Source of the DNA: Anoxynatronum sibiricum | GTDB lineage: Bacteria; Bacillota; Clostridia; Peptostreptococcales; Tindalliaceae | Assembly (NCBI RefSeq): GCF_039414295.1 | Contig: NZ_JBCITM010000010.1 | Location: forward strand, 1-64,000 | Direction of reading: 5' to 3' | Length of the DNA stretch: 64,000 nt | Shown: positions 17,758-26,090 of the stretch, one piece after another | Numbering within the stretch: the first letter of the stretch is position 1 | Layout of the letters: each line of letters starts with the position of its first letter | Notes under the pieces: model-generated | The model's database searches: none | Seen by the model: the letters and a program-made list of their open reading frames with translations, nothing else | What the model was told of the DNA's origin: nothing | Made by a program: the position numbers and the translations under genes

Positions 17758-18165
17758 CTAATCTTCGCGTTCACTCAGTTCAACCAGCACGCCACCGGTG
17801 CTTTTGGGATGGCAGAAAGCAATTTTGGCGCCGCCTGCTCCGTACCGGGGTGATTCATCAATCATCCGAATGCCTTTCTCTTTCATGTTTGCGATGGCCT
17901 CTTCAATGTTGTCCACCCGGAATGCGATATGCTGGATGCCTTCCCCCTTCTTATCAATGTATTTGGCAATGGGCCCTTCAGGATCGGTGGACTCCAGCAG
18001 TTCCACTTCGGAATCACCGACGGGAAGGAAAGCAACCCGTACCTTCTGATCTGCCACTTCTTCCTTACCGGTGCAGGTCATGCCCAGCACCTCTTCATAA
18101 AACTTCAGTGTTTCGTCCAAATTACTGACAGCAATACCAATATGATCAACTTTCAGTGTTTTCAT
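17758..18165 (-). CDS. mce: Methylmalonyl-CoA epimerase
   Basis: A 135-residue vicinal-oxygen-chelate protein that interconverts the (R)- and (S)-methylmalonyl-CoA isomers, linking the mutase to the decarboxylase. It begins VDHIGIAVSNLDETLKFYEE, and the metal ligands expected for the family are visible in DHIGIA, IQHIAF and the late GVLVELSE glutamate. The start overlaps the end of meaB by 20 bases, indicating translational coupling. Confidence 0.93.
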   Translation of the reverse strand: MKTLKVDHIGIAVSNLDETLKFYEEVLGMTCTGKEEVADQKVRVAFLPVGDSEVELLESTDPEGPIAKYIDKKGEGIQHIAFRVDNIEEAIANMKEKGIRMIDESPRYGAGGAKIAFCHPKSTGGVLVELSERED

Positions 18166-19117
18166 AGGCTTCCTCCTTGATCGATTGCTTCATCATTTCC
18201 TGCAGTACCAAACGGCTAATGGTGTAAGGGTCCTGTTCCCTTCGCGCCACTTTTTCAGCCAGACCCCTCAACCAGTTTCGGTTGTCACTGTTGCGCATCA
18301 GCTGTTTCACCAGTGCCGTCTGCGCCAGATCCATGATTTCCAGCTCACTGTTGCGAATCCGGGTTTCTGCCAGTTTTTCTGTGGATTCCAGATACTCCCA
18401 GTGTTTTTCCAGATTGTCCACGGCTTCTTCAATACCTTCGTTCTTTACTGCCACGGCTTTTGTTACCGGGGGGCGCCACTCCTGATGATTGAAATCCAGC
18501 ATCATTTCGATTTCCATTTTCGTTCGGTCGGCACCGTCCCGGTCAGCCTTGTTAATCACAAAAACATCACCAATCTCCATAATGCCGGCCTTGATGGCCT
18601 GAATGTCGTCTCCCAGGCCGGGCACCATTACCATCAGTACCGAATCGGCCACTTTAACGATATCCACCTCAGACTGTCCCACACCCACGGTTTCAATCAG
18701 CACATAATCCATTCCCAAAAGATCCAGAATTTTGACGGCCCCCAGCGTTGCCTTGGAGAGCCCTCCCAGGTGACCCCGGGTTCCCATGCTGCGAATAAAA
18801 ACACCCGGATCCAGGTTCAGGTCAGACATGCGAATTCTGTCTCCCAAAATAGAGCCGCCCGTGAAGGGGCTGGTGGGATCCACCGCAATGACCCCCACGG
18901 TGGCACCTCTGCTTCGCAGCTGCTTCACCACTTTATCCACCAATGTGCTTTTACCTGCCCCTGGCGGGCCGGTAATGCCGATAACTCTTGCCTTCCCGGT
19001 ATGCTGATAGAGGGAGGCCAGAATGGCAACAGCTTTGGGATCATCATTTTCAATGAGCGAGATCATGCGTGCAGCTGCTTTTTTGTCACCCTGCAGTAAT
19101 CGTTCACCCAGTTCCAT
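18146..19117 (-). CDS. meaB: Methylmalonyl-CoA mutase-associated GTPase MeaB
   Basis: A G3E-family GTPase that guards cofactor loading of B12-dependent methylmalonyl-CoA mutase and protects it from inactivation. The 323-residue protein has Walker A GPPGAGKSTLVDK (about residue 50), a DPTSPFTGGSILGDRIRM switch region, ETVGVGQSEVD, and NKADRDGAD for guanine recognition. It lies between the mutase small subunit and the epimerase, the standard operon context. Confidence 0.96.
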   Translation of the reverse strand: MELGERLLQGDKKAAARMISLIENDDPKAVAILASLYQHTGKARVIGITGPPGAGKSTLVDKVVKQLRSRGATVGVIAVDPTSPFTGGSILGDRIRMSDLNLDPGVFIRSMGTRGHLGGLSKATLGAVKILDLLGMDYVLIETVGVGQSEVDIVKVADSVLMVMVPGLGDDIQAIKAGIMEIGDVFVINKADRDGADRTKMEIEMMLDFNHQEWRPPVTKAVAVKNEGIEEAVDNLEKHWEYLESTEKLAETRIRNSELEIMDLAQTALVKQLMRNSDNRNWLRGLAEKVARREQDPYTISRLVLQEMMKQSIKEEAYENTES

Positions 19118-19149
19118 GCCTTCATCTCCTAAAAACTCAGTTGCCTTTC

Positions 19150-19554
19150 CTATTGCTTGCGTTTCAGGTTTTCGCGAATAAAGTCAATGGTGACTGTCGT
19201 GGGAGTTCCCGGTGTAAAGACTTCTGCAATCCCTTTTGCTTTCAGTTCGGGAATGTCTTCTTCCGGGATCACGCCGCCGCCAAGTACCAATATTTCATCA
19301 TAGACTTCTTCTTTTTTCAGTAAGTCCACCACTTTTGGAAGCAAGTGCCCATGGGCTCCGGAAAGAATGCTGAGAGCCACCACATCCACATCTTCCTGGA
19401 TGGCTGCCTGTACAATTTGCTCAGGCGTCAGACGCAGGCCCGTATAAATGACTTCCATACCTGCATCCCGCAGAGCACGGGCAATGACTTTTGCGCCTCT
19501 GTCGTGGCCGTCAAGGCCGGGTTTTGCCACCAGTACACGAATCGGTCTATCCAT
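19150..19554 (-). CDS. Methylmalonyl-CoA mutase, B12-binding small subunit
   Basis: A 134-residue cobalamin-binding domain with the base-off motif GLDGHDRGAKVIARAL, whose histidine replaces the dimethylbenzimidazole ligand of cobalt. LSILSGAH and the GGGVIPEED loop follow. It corresponds to the C-terminal domain of longer mutases, encoded here as a separate subunit, as in several Clostridia and archaea. It pairs with the catalytic chain encoded 30 bp upstream. Confidence 0.95.
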   Translation of the reverse strand: MDRPIRVLVAKPGLDGHDRGAKVIARALRDAGMEVIYTGLRLTPEQIVQAAIQEDVDVVALSILSGAHGHLLPKVVDLLKKEEVYDEILVLGGGVIPEEDIPELKAKGIAEVFTPGTPTTVTIDFIRENLKRKQ

Positions 19555-19584
19555 TCAACTTCCTCCTCATCCTATGGCTATTGA

Positions 19585-21261
19585 TTACAAAACCACACTT
19601 TGCTGGTATTCGCCAAAAACTTCCCGAAGGGTACCGCAGATTTCGCCCAATGTGGCGTATGCCTTTACCGCATCAAGAATGAAGGGCATCAGATTCGCTT
19701 CTGTCACAGCGGCTTCCTTTAAAGCTGCCAGGCGATCTGACACCTGCTGGTTATCGCGTTCAGCACGCAATTGATCCAGCTTGGCCTTTTGCATTTCACC
19801 CACAGAGGGGTCCACTCTCAACAAGCCTTTGGGTGCCGATTCTTTGACCTGGAATTTATTGAGACCGACAACGATGCGTTCATTTTTTTCAATTTGTTTC
19901 TGGTATTCGTAGGCACTGTCCATGATTTCCTTTTGAATATAACCTTTTTCGATGGCCGCAGGTGCACCGCCCATTTCAGTGATCCGGTTAATATAGGCCA
20001 TGGCTCCTGCTTCAATCCGATTGGTCAGGTCTTCCACATAGTAGGACCCTGCCAGAGGATCAGCGGTTTCGGCCACACCACTCTCATGGGCCACAATTTG
20101 CTGGGTACGCAGTGCAATGCGAACAGAATCCTCTGTGGGCAATGCCAGGGCTTCATCCTTGGAATTGGTATGCAGCGACTGGGTGCCTCCCAGTACAGCG
20201 GCCAGGGTTTGAATGGCCACGCGCACAATATTGTTATCCGGCTGTTGCGCTGTCAGCGTTGAGCCGCCTGTTTGTGTATGGAACTTCAACATCATTGATT
20301 TTTCACTCTTGGCACCATATTTTTCCTTCATCAGCTTCGCCCAAATCCTTCTGGCCGCCCTGAATTTGGCGACTTCTTCCAGCAAGTCGTTATGGGCGTT
20401 GAAGAAGAAGCTGAGGCGGGGCGCAAAGCTGTCCACTTCCAGTCCTGCTTCAATGGCAGCTTCCACATAGGCCATCCCATCGGCCAGCGTGAAGGCAACT
20501 TCCTGAACAGCCGAAGAGCCGGCTTCTCGAATGTGGTAGCCGGAAATGCTGATGGTATTCCATTGGGGCACTTCTTTGGAACAGTACTCGAAAATGTTGG
20601 TGATGAGTCTCATGGAAGGTTCCACAGGGAAAATGTAGGTGCCCCGGGCAATGTATTCTTTTAGAATGTCATTTTGAATGGTGCCCCGAAGCTGCCCCGG
20701 AGAAACACCCTGCTTTTCAGCAACGGCAATGTACATGGCCAGCAGCACAGATGCAGGGGCGTTGATGGTCATGGAGGTGCTTACCTGATCGAGGGGAATG
20801 CCGTCAAAAAGAATTTCCATGTCTTTCAGGGAGTCAATGGCCACACCGACTTTTCCCACTTCTCCTTCAGAAAGGGCATGGTCAGAGTCATATCCAATCT
20901 GGGTGGGAAGATCAAAGGCAACTGAAAGACCTGTTTGCCCCTGTTCCAGCAAATACTTATAGCGTTTGTTAGATTCTTCTGCGGTGGCAAACCCGGCATA
21001 CTGACGCATGGTCCAGAACCGCCCGCGATACATGGTCGGCTGAACACCCCTTGTAAAAGGATATTCTCCCGGCAAACCCAACTGTTCGCTTTCATCAAAA
21101 CCTTCAAGATCAAGGGATGTGTAGAGGCGTTCCACCGGCTCACTGGAACCCGTCACAAATTTTTCTTTGCGTTCCGGGAATCGTTCCAGGCTTTTTGCGG
21201 TTTTTTCGTCCCATTGCTGTTTTCTCGTGCGCAGTGCATCCAGCTTTTCTTTTTCGGCCAT
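19585..21261 (-). CDS. Methylmalonyl-CoA mutase, catalytic large subunit
   Basis: The 558-residue TIM-barrel subunit converts succinyl-CoA and (R)-methylmalonyl-CoA by adenosylcobalamin radical chemistry. Family segments are clear: YPFTRGVQPTMYRGRFWTMR, LSVAFDLPTQIGYDSDHAL, and TGGSTLTAQQPDNN. The tyrosine in TMYRGR and the arginine in PSMRLIT match those that separate methylmalonyl-CoA from isobutyryl-CoA mutases (Phe/Gln in the latter), and the catalytic histidine is in SGYHIREAG. It is the first gene of an eight-gene operon ending at mmdB. Confidence 0.95.
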   Translation of the reverse strand: MAEKEKLDALRTRKQQWDEKTAKSLERFPERKEKFVTGSSEPVERLYTSLDLEGFDESEQLGLPGEYPFTRGVQPTMYRGRFWTMRQYAGFATAEESNKRYKYLLEQGQTGLSVAFDLPTQIGYDSDHALSEGEVGKVGVAIDSLKDMEILFDGIPLDQVSTSMTINAPASVLLAMYIAVAEKQGVSPGQLRGTIQNDILKEYIARGTYIFPVEPSMRLITNIFEYCSKEVPQWNTISISGYHIREAGSSAVQEVAFTLADGMAYVEAAIEAGLEVDSFAPRLSFFFNAHNDLLEEVAKFRAARRIWAKLMKEKYGAKSEKSMMLKFHTQTGGSTLTAQQPDNNIVRVAIQTLAAVLGGTQSLHTNSKDEALALPTEDSVRIALRTQQIVAHESGVAETADPLAGSYYVEDLTNRIEAGAMAYINRITEMGGAPAAIEKGYIQKEIMDSAYEYQKQIEKNERIVVGLNKFQVKESAPKGLLRVDPSVGEMQKAKLDQLRAERDNQQVSDRLAALKEAAVTEANLMPFILDAVKAYATLGEICGTLREVFGEYQQSVVL

Positions 21262-21364
21262 CTTGTTTCCTCCCTCAAATCATTTTGTCCCATCATTGAC
21301 CAGCACCAATTCTTGCACCCGGTTGTCTATTCCTTGTTCAGAAGCTGGTTGAATATCCAGTCTT

Positions 21365-21393
21365 ATTCTACATTTTTTTCACAGGGGGCGCAA
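21365..21393 (-). promoter_or_regulatory. Possible promoter of the methylmalonyl-CoA operon
   Basis: TTGCGC (21388-21393) and TAGAAT (21365-21370) are 17 bp apart on the minus strand, about 100 bases upstream of the mutase ATG. I see no cobalamin riboswitch in the 350-bp intergenic region; the rest holds only the ftsH terminator. Confidence 0.35.
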
Positions 21394-21561
21394 CCTATTC
21401 TATTGATTTCCGTGAAAATCTTTGTTTTTTAGGAACTTATTGGAATAAAACCAAAAAATATAGAAGGAAAGATACGAATTGTTCAAAGCGAAAAACTTCT
21501 GTCTTTTTTGCATATTTATGAAAGTTTTGATGCGAATCTTTCATGCGCCAGACTAAAGAAT

Positions 21562-21604
21562 AAAACACGAGAAGCCCTATCTGAAAATAGGGCTCTCGCG
21601 TTTT
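21562..21604 (-). terminator. Terminator of ftsH
   Basis: On the minus strand AAAACGCGAGAGCCCTAT pairs with ATAGGGCTTCTCGTGTTTT with minor mismatches, and the 3' side ends in a T-rich stretch. It begins about 15 bases after the ftsH stop. Confidence 0.8.
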
Positions 21605-21618
21605 ATGACTCACAATCT

Positions 21619-23658
21619 TTAATTTTCCTGGCTCCGGGCTGGTTGGTAACCATCCTTAAGTGGCTCTCCTTTTGTGGCACCTGTTTTCTGTTCAAGCTCT
21701 TTCTCCAGGGGCTGTGCCGTCTTTTCGACTGATTCAGCCTCTTCCGTTTCAGGGATCAGATGTTCCAGAGGCGCTTCCAGTTGTACTGAGGCAATTTTTT
21801 GACGTACTTCATCAATGTCATCCTCTTCTTCAATGGTGATATTCCCCTTGAAGATACGGATATATTCGTCCGCGTTGAGGGTTTCCAGCTTCAGTAGTGC
21901 ATTGGCAATGGAGTGGAGCAGTGCCATGTTTTCTGTCAGCAGTTTTTCTGCCTGGTGATAGCCTTCATCCACCAATCGCCGAATTTCTTCATCGATCACT
22001 TTTGCCACATCTTCTGAGTAATTTCTTTTGGATGTGAAGTCGCGGCCCAGAAAAACCTCATCTTCATCACTGCCAAAGGTCATGGAACCAAGTTTTTCGC
22101 TCATGCCGTATTTGGTGACCATGGCCCGGGCAACTGCCGAGACTCGCTGAAGATCATTCTGTGCACCGGTGCTGATATCTGACAACACCAGTTTTTCAGC
22201 CACCCGACCTCCCAGGAGATGTACAATATGCTCCTGCATTTCGGTTTTTGTGGCGTAATATTTATCTTCCTTGGGCAGGATCATGGTAAACCCTCCGGCA
22301 CGTCCCCGGGGAATAATACTCACCTGGTGAACCGGATCTGTGTTGGGCAGCATGGAAGCCACCAGTGCATGTCCCGCTTCATGGAAAGCCGTAATTCTGC
22401 GCTCTTTTTCACTGATGATTCGGCTGCGTTTTTCCATGCCGGCAATCACTTTCGTAATCGCTTCTTCAATGGTATCCATCATGATTTTCTTTTGATTTTT
22501 ACGGGCAGTGAGCAGTGCTGCTTCGTTCATCAGATTCTCAATATCCGCAGGGGAAAACCCGGGTGTACGGCGGGCAAGCACTTGCAGGTCCACGTCTTCT
22601 GCCAGGGGTTTGCCCCGGGCATGTACCTTCATAATTGCTTCTCGTCCCCGTAAATCGGGCAGCCCCACCATTACCTGGCGGTCAAACCGGCCTGGTCTCA
22701 GAAGCGCCGGGTCAAGGATATCGGCCCGGTTGGTGGCTGCCACCACAATGACTCCTTCATTAATGCCAAACCCGTCCATTTCAACCAGCAGCTGGTTCAG
22801 GGTCTGTTCCCGCTCATCATGACCGCCGCCAAGTCCGGCACCACGCTTGCGGCCGACTGCATCTATTTCATCAATGAAAATGATGCAGGGAGCTGTTTTT
22901 TTCGCCTGGTCAAAAAGATCCCGCACACGCGAAGCTCCCACCCCGACAAACATCTCCACAAAGTCGGAACCACTGATGCTGTAAAAGGGGACGCCTGCCT
23001 CACCGGCGACGGCTTTGGTCAGGTAGGTCTTACCGGTTCCCGGAGGGCCCACCATGAGAATTCCTTTGGGAATACGGGCGCCCAGTTCAATGAACTTGCG
23101 CGGGTTTTTCAGGAATTCCACCAGTTCCTGCAGTTCTTCCTTTTCTTCATCCAATCCGGCCACATCGTTGAATGTAATCCGGCTTTTTTCATCGTCCTTA
23201 TGAAGCTTTGCCTTGCTCTTTCCAAAGGACATCACCCGGTTTCCACCGCCCTGAGACTGCTGCATGAAAACAAACCACAGCACGACAAAAATCAGGATCA
23301 TGAACACCGATGGCAACAGCTGAATAAACCAGGGAGTTGTCGGTGGCGGAGCACCCTTCACCTGCAACTGCTGTTCTTCCATTAACGGCATCAAAATGGC
23401 TGTTAATTCTTCTTCGCTGAACACAACGGGCACAAATGATTCGAAGGGAACCTCCTCACCATTTTTGATCAGGGTACCTTCAACCGCCCGGTCAATGTTG
23501 GTAATCTCTTTTATCGTACCGCCCTGCAGCTCTGCATAGAACTCCGAGAAGGGAATTTCGATGGTTTGCTGTGGTGGCTGCACAAACTGCTGTACCAGTA
23601 TCAACAACACGATGAAAATAATGATATAGAAACTGGCACCGCGGAACATTTTCCTCAA
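21619..23658 (-). CDS. ftsH: ATP-dependent zinc metalloprotease FtsH
   Basis: A membrane-anchored AAA+ protease that degrades misfolded membrane proteins and short-lived regulators. The 679 residues have two transmembrane helices (about 7-26 and 107-127) flanking an extracytoplasmic domain. Next come the AAA+ domain with Walker A GPPGTGKTYL and Walker B CIIFIDEIDAVG, the SRH region, and the zinc site HEAGHALV. The C-terminal tail is acidic and Glu/Gln-rich. The start is TTG at 23658 with AAGGAGG seven bases upstream; the ATG three codons later is too far from that site. Usually tilS and hpt precede ftsH; here tilS does and hpt is missing. Confidence 0.97.
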   Translation of the reverse strand: MRKMFRGASFYIIIFIVLLILVQQFVQPPQQTIEIPFSEFYAELQGGTIKEITNIDRAVEGTLIKNGEEVPFESFVPVVFSEEELTAILMPLMEEQQLQVKGAPPPTTPWFIQLLPSVFMILIFVVLWFVFMQQSQGGGNRVMSFGKSKAKLHKDDEKSRITFNDVAGLDEEKEELQELVEFLKNPRKFIELGARIPKGILMVGPPGTGKTYLTKAVAGEAGVPFYSISGSDFVEMFVGVGASRVRDLFDQAKKTAPCIIFIDEIDAVGRKRGAGLGGGHDEREQTLNQLLVEMDGFGINEGVIVVAATNRADILDPALLRPGRFDRQVMVGLPDLRGREAIMKVHARGKPLAEDVDLQVLARRTPGFSPADIENLMNEAALLTARKNQKKIMMDTIEEAITKVIAGMEKRSRIISEKERRITAFHEAGHALVASMLPNTDPVHQVSIIPRGRAGGFTMILPKEDKYYATKTEMQEHIVHLLGGRVAEKLVLSDISTGAQNDLQRVSAVARAMVTKYGMSEKLGSMTFGSDEDEVFLGRDFTSKRNYSEDVAKVIDEEIRRLVDEGYHQAEKLLTENMALLHSIANALLKLETLNADEYIRIFKGNITIEEEDDIDEVRQKIASVQLEAPLEHLIPETEEAESVEKTAQPLEKELEQKTGATKGEPLKDGYQPARSQEN

Positions 23659-23700
23659 GCCGTGTCCTCCTTCCGATAAAATTCATCTTAACATCATCTC

Positions 23701-23729
23701 ATTGTAACACAGAATAAGTCGTGAAACAA
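23701..23729 (-). promoter_or_regulatory. ftsH promoter (sigma-A type)
   Basis: TTGTTT (23724-23729) and TACAAT (23701-23706) with a 17-bp spacer on the minus strand place the start near 23694, about 36 bases before the TTG codon. Confidence 0.6.
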
Positions 23730-23780
23730 CCTGAAATCTTAGCCATTGACAGGTGCAAACAACCATTTTTCGGCGGAAGT

Positions 23781-25178
23781 TCATCCCTCCGGTCGATATT
23801 CCAGCACCAGCGCCTGCTTGGTTTCAGGGCGAAGCGCAGCCACTTCGCTGATTCCCCAGGCAGTCACCCACAGAATGGTTTCTCCATGGCACAGTAACAG
23901 GCAGTTTTCACGGTCTTTCCCCTTGATTTTCGCATCCACGAAGGTCTTTTTAATGGTTTTGGATCCCTTCATTCCCAGTGGTTTCCAGCGATCTCCCGGT
24001 CGCCGGGAGCGCATCATCAGATCCTGGTTCAAGTCATCTGCGGCAATCACCTGACAGTAAGGATCATGTTGTTTCACCCGTGCTGAACCGGCAGTCACTT
24101 CCCGGGAAAAAACACTGCCCCACCCCCGGGGAAGCCAGGTAACCCCGTTTCGCCTCAGTAAAACAGGCGGCATGGGTGTCGTTGTTGTTTCAGGCTGCTC
24201 TGCCTTCGGCATGATGATTGTTTTCTTCCAGGTGATTTTAACATAAACATCACCCGGCCAGTGAAGCCATTTCTCCTGAACCGGATTTCGAATCATCTCC
24301 ACAGCCTGTTTTACCTGGCGATAGGTAAGGGTATGCGTGGTGGTGGTCATCTGTTGCCAGGTCTTGCGAAGTACCCGGGACAACAGGGCATCAGGCAACC
24401 TGGTCAAAGCTTCATTCTCGTATTGACAGCCGCTTTCTTCCTGATATGCCTGTGTATTCATGGCTTCTTCCGCCAGCTGGTTCAAGGCAGCTTCATCTTC
24501 GCGAAGCAGAGTGGCTGTTCGTCCCAGATTGCTGACAATTTCAGGATTAAAGGCAGCAAGATGGGGCAGCAGTTCCAACCGAATCTTGTTGCGGGTTGCC
24601 TCGGGCATTTCGTTGGTTTCATCCTGGCAGAAATCCAGCTGGTGATGGGTGCAGTAGGCCATTACCTCATCGCGACTGACGTCCAGCAGCGGCCTGATTA
24701 CTTTACCATTACAGGGCGCCATGCCTCCCAATCCCTTGAGCCCGCTTCCCCTCAGCAAGTTCATCAACAGGGTTTCTGCCTGATCATTCTGATGATGTGC
24801 CACTGCAATCCAGTCAGCTTCAATGCGCTCTGCCACGTCATTGAGAAATGCATAGCGGCACAGGCGGGCAGCCGTTTCCACCGACAACCGTTTTTCCTGG
24901 GCCACGGTACCAACGTCTTCACTTTTCACCACGCAATGAATGCCCATCTGACGGGCAAAACGCATGGCGAAGGCAGCGTCACGATTGGCTGCCATTCCCC
25001 TTAAGTTGTGGTTCAAGTGAGCCGCATACAGGGTAAGCGGCCATTTTTTTCCCAGCATGACCAGGGCATGAAGCAGACAGACTGAATCCGGCCCACCGGA
25101 GAGCCCCACCAAAATACGGTCTCCCGGTTGAAAAAGGGCTGATTGAAGTATTTTGTTTTCAATGGTGGACGTCACCAC
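23781..25178 (-). CDS. tilS: tRNA(Ile)-lysidine synthetase
   Basis: TilS ligates lysine to C34 of the CAU anticodon of tRNA-Ile2 so that it reads AUA. The 465-residue protein carries the PP-loop ATPase motif LSGGPDSVCLLHAL near residue 28, with HLNHNLRG following and the HHQNDQAETLLMNLLRGSG signature near residue 125. A central helical domain and a C-terminal TilS domain (RRPGDRWKPLGMKGSKTIKKTF) complete it. The start appears to be GTG, preceded by GGGGGTG. It lies upstream of ftsH, a conserved neighbourhood. Confidence 0.94.
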   Translation of the reverse strand: MVTSTIENKILQSALFQPGDRILVGLSGGPDSVCLLHALVMLGKKWPLTLYAAHLNHNLRGMAANRDAAFAMRFARQMGIHCVVKSEDVGTVAQEKRLSVETAARLCRYAFLNDVAERIEADWIAVAHHQNDQAETLLMNLLRGSGLKGLGGMAPCNGKVIRPLLDVSRDEVMAYCTHHQLDFCQDETNEMPEATRNKIRLELLPHLAAFNPEIVSNLGRTATLLREDEAALNQLAEEAMNTQAYQEESGCQYENEALTRLPDALLSRVLRKTWQQMTTTTHTLTYRQVKQAVEMIRNPVQEKWLHWPGDVYVKITWKKTIIMPKAEQPETTTTPMPPVLLRRNGVTWLPRGWGSVFSREVTAGSARVKQHDPYCQVIAADDLNQDLMMRSRRPGDRWKPLGMKGSKTIKKTFVDAKIKGKDRENCLLLCHGETILWVTAWGISEVAALRPETKQALVLEYRPEG

Positions 25179-25272
25179 CTACACCCCCAATGTCACCTGC
25201 ATTTACTGAAGTGGATTAATCATGGTTTTTGATTGATGATTCAGCTTTGATGGTCCTGCTTTATTGTAACAC

Positions 25273-25309
25273 AAAAAACCCGCTGCCGGTCTGATGACCG
25301 GAAACGGGC
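25273..25309 (-). terminator. Terminator of the kam lysine-fermentation operon
   Basis: On the minus strand CCGGTC-atca-GACCGG is the apical stem, CCCG/CGGG the base, and TTTTTT follows. It lies 25 bases beyond the kamE stop. Confidence 0.85.
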
Positions 25310-25334
25310 GGAAAATACAAAGGATCAACTGGCG

Positions 25335-26090
25335 TTACACCAGCTTTCGTTCCACCATTTCGTGTACTACAAAAGCCGCCACATCTTCAGCGTAACTGCC
25401 GGATCCAAAACCGGCATCATATCCCAGTTCCTTAGCCAGTTCATGGGATAGGCGGGGGCCACCACACACCACCACCAGCTTGTCACGAAGGTTTTCAGCC
25501 TCTAAAAGTTCGATAAGGTGGGTCAGGTTTTTAATATGGACATCTTTCTGAGTAACCACCTGAGACACCAACAATGCATCCGCCTTCAATTCAATGGCTT
25601 TGGCGATCAGTTCCTCGTTTTCAACCTGACTTCCCAAATTATAGGCCTGGACGCCTTTATACCGCTCCAAACCATAGTGTCCATGGAAGCCTTTCATGTT
25701 CATAATGGCATCAATGCCCACCGTATGGGCATCGCTTCCGGTACAGGCTCCCAAAATCACCACATCCCGGCGCACCTGATGTTCAATGAACTCTTCCACT
25801 TCTTCTTTGCTCATCCGCTCCACTTCAACCTTGGGCACTTTAATGGCATTATAGTTGATGCTGTGCTGGCATTTGGCATACACAATGAAATAAGTGTACC
25901 CGATGCCCAGATCCATGGCATTCACCACATTGGGTTCTTCCATCCCCATTTTCAGCACCAGTCTTCGGGCTGCTTCCCGGGCTTCTTCCCCATAGGGTAC
26001 CGGCAGCGAGAAGCTTAATTGCACCATCCCGTCATCAAGAGTATCTCCGTAAGGCTTAACATTTGCAAGATCAACCTGTTGTACCGACAT
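25335..26090 (-). CDS. kamE: Beta-lysine 5,6-aminomutase, beta (B12-binding) subunit
   Basis: With KamD this enzyme moves the 6-amino group of beta-lysine to carbon 5, making 3,5-diaminohexanoate, using adenosylcobalamin and PLP. The 251-residue protein has the base-off B12 motif GSDAHTVGIDAIMN (cobalt-binding histidine), followed by the Rossmann elements LLVSQVV and VVVCGGPRLSHELAKELGYDAGFGSG. An N-terminal arm precedes the domain; the PLP-binding lysine of this subunit should lie between arm and B12 motif, but I have not pinned it down. Its ATG overlaps the kamD stop (TAATG), so the two chains are translationally coupled. Confidence 0.95.
   Translation of the reverse strand: MSVQQVDLANVKPYGDTLDDGMVQLSFSLPVPYGEEAREAARRLVLKMGMEEPNVVNAMDLGIGYTYFIVYAKCQHSINYNAIKVPKVEVERMSKEEVEEFIEHQVRRDVVILGACTGSDAHTVGIDAIMNMKGFHGHYGLERYKGVQAYNLGSQVENEELIAKAIELKADALLVSQVVTQKDVHIKNLTHLIELLEAENLRDKLVVVCGGPRLSHELAKELGYDAGFGSGSYAEDVAAFVVHEMVERKLV

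Noticed and set aside
18185..19099. A 304-codon plus-strand open frame.
   Set aside because: Exactly antisense to meaB, with no recognisable motif; the minus-strand GTPase motifs are intact.
21262..21618. A cobalamin riboswitch before the B12-dependent mutase operon.
   Set aside because: None of the conserved B12-box (GCCACTG-like) sequence is present in the 350-bp region.
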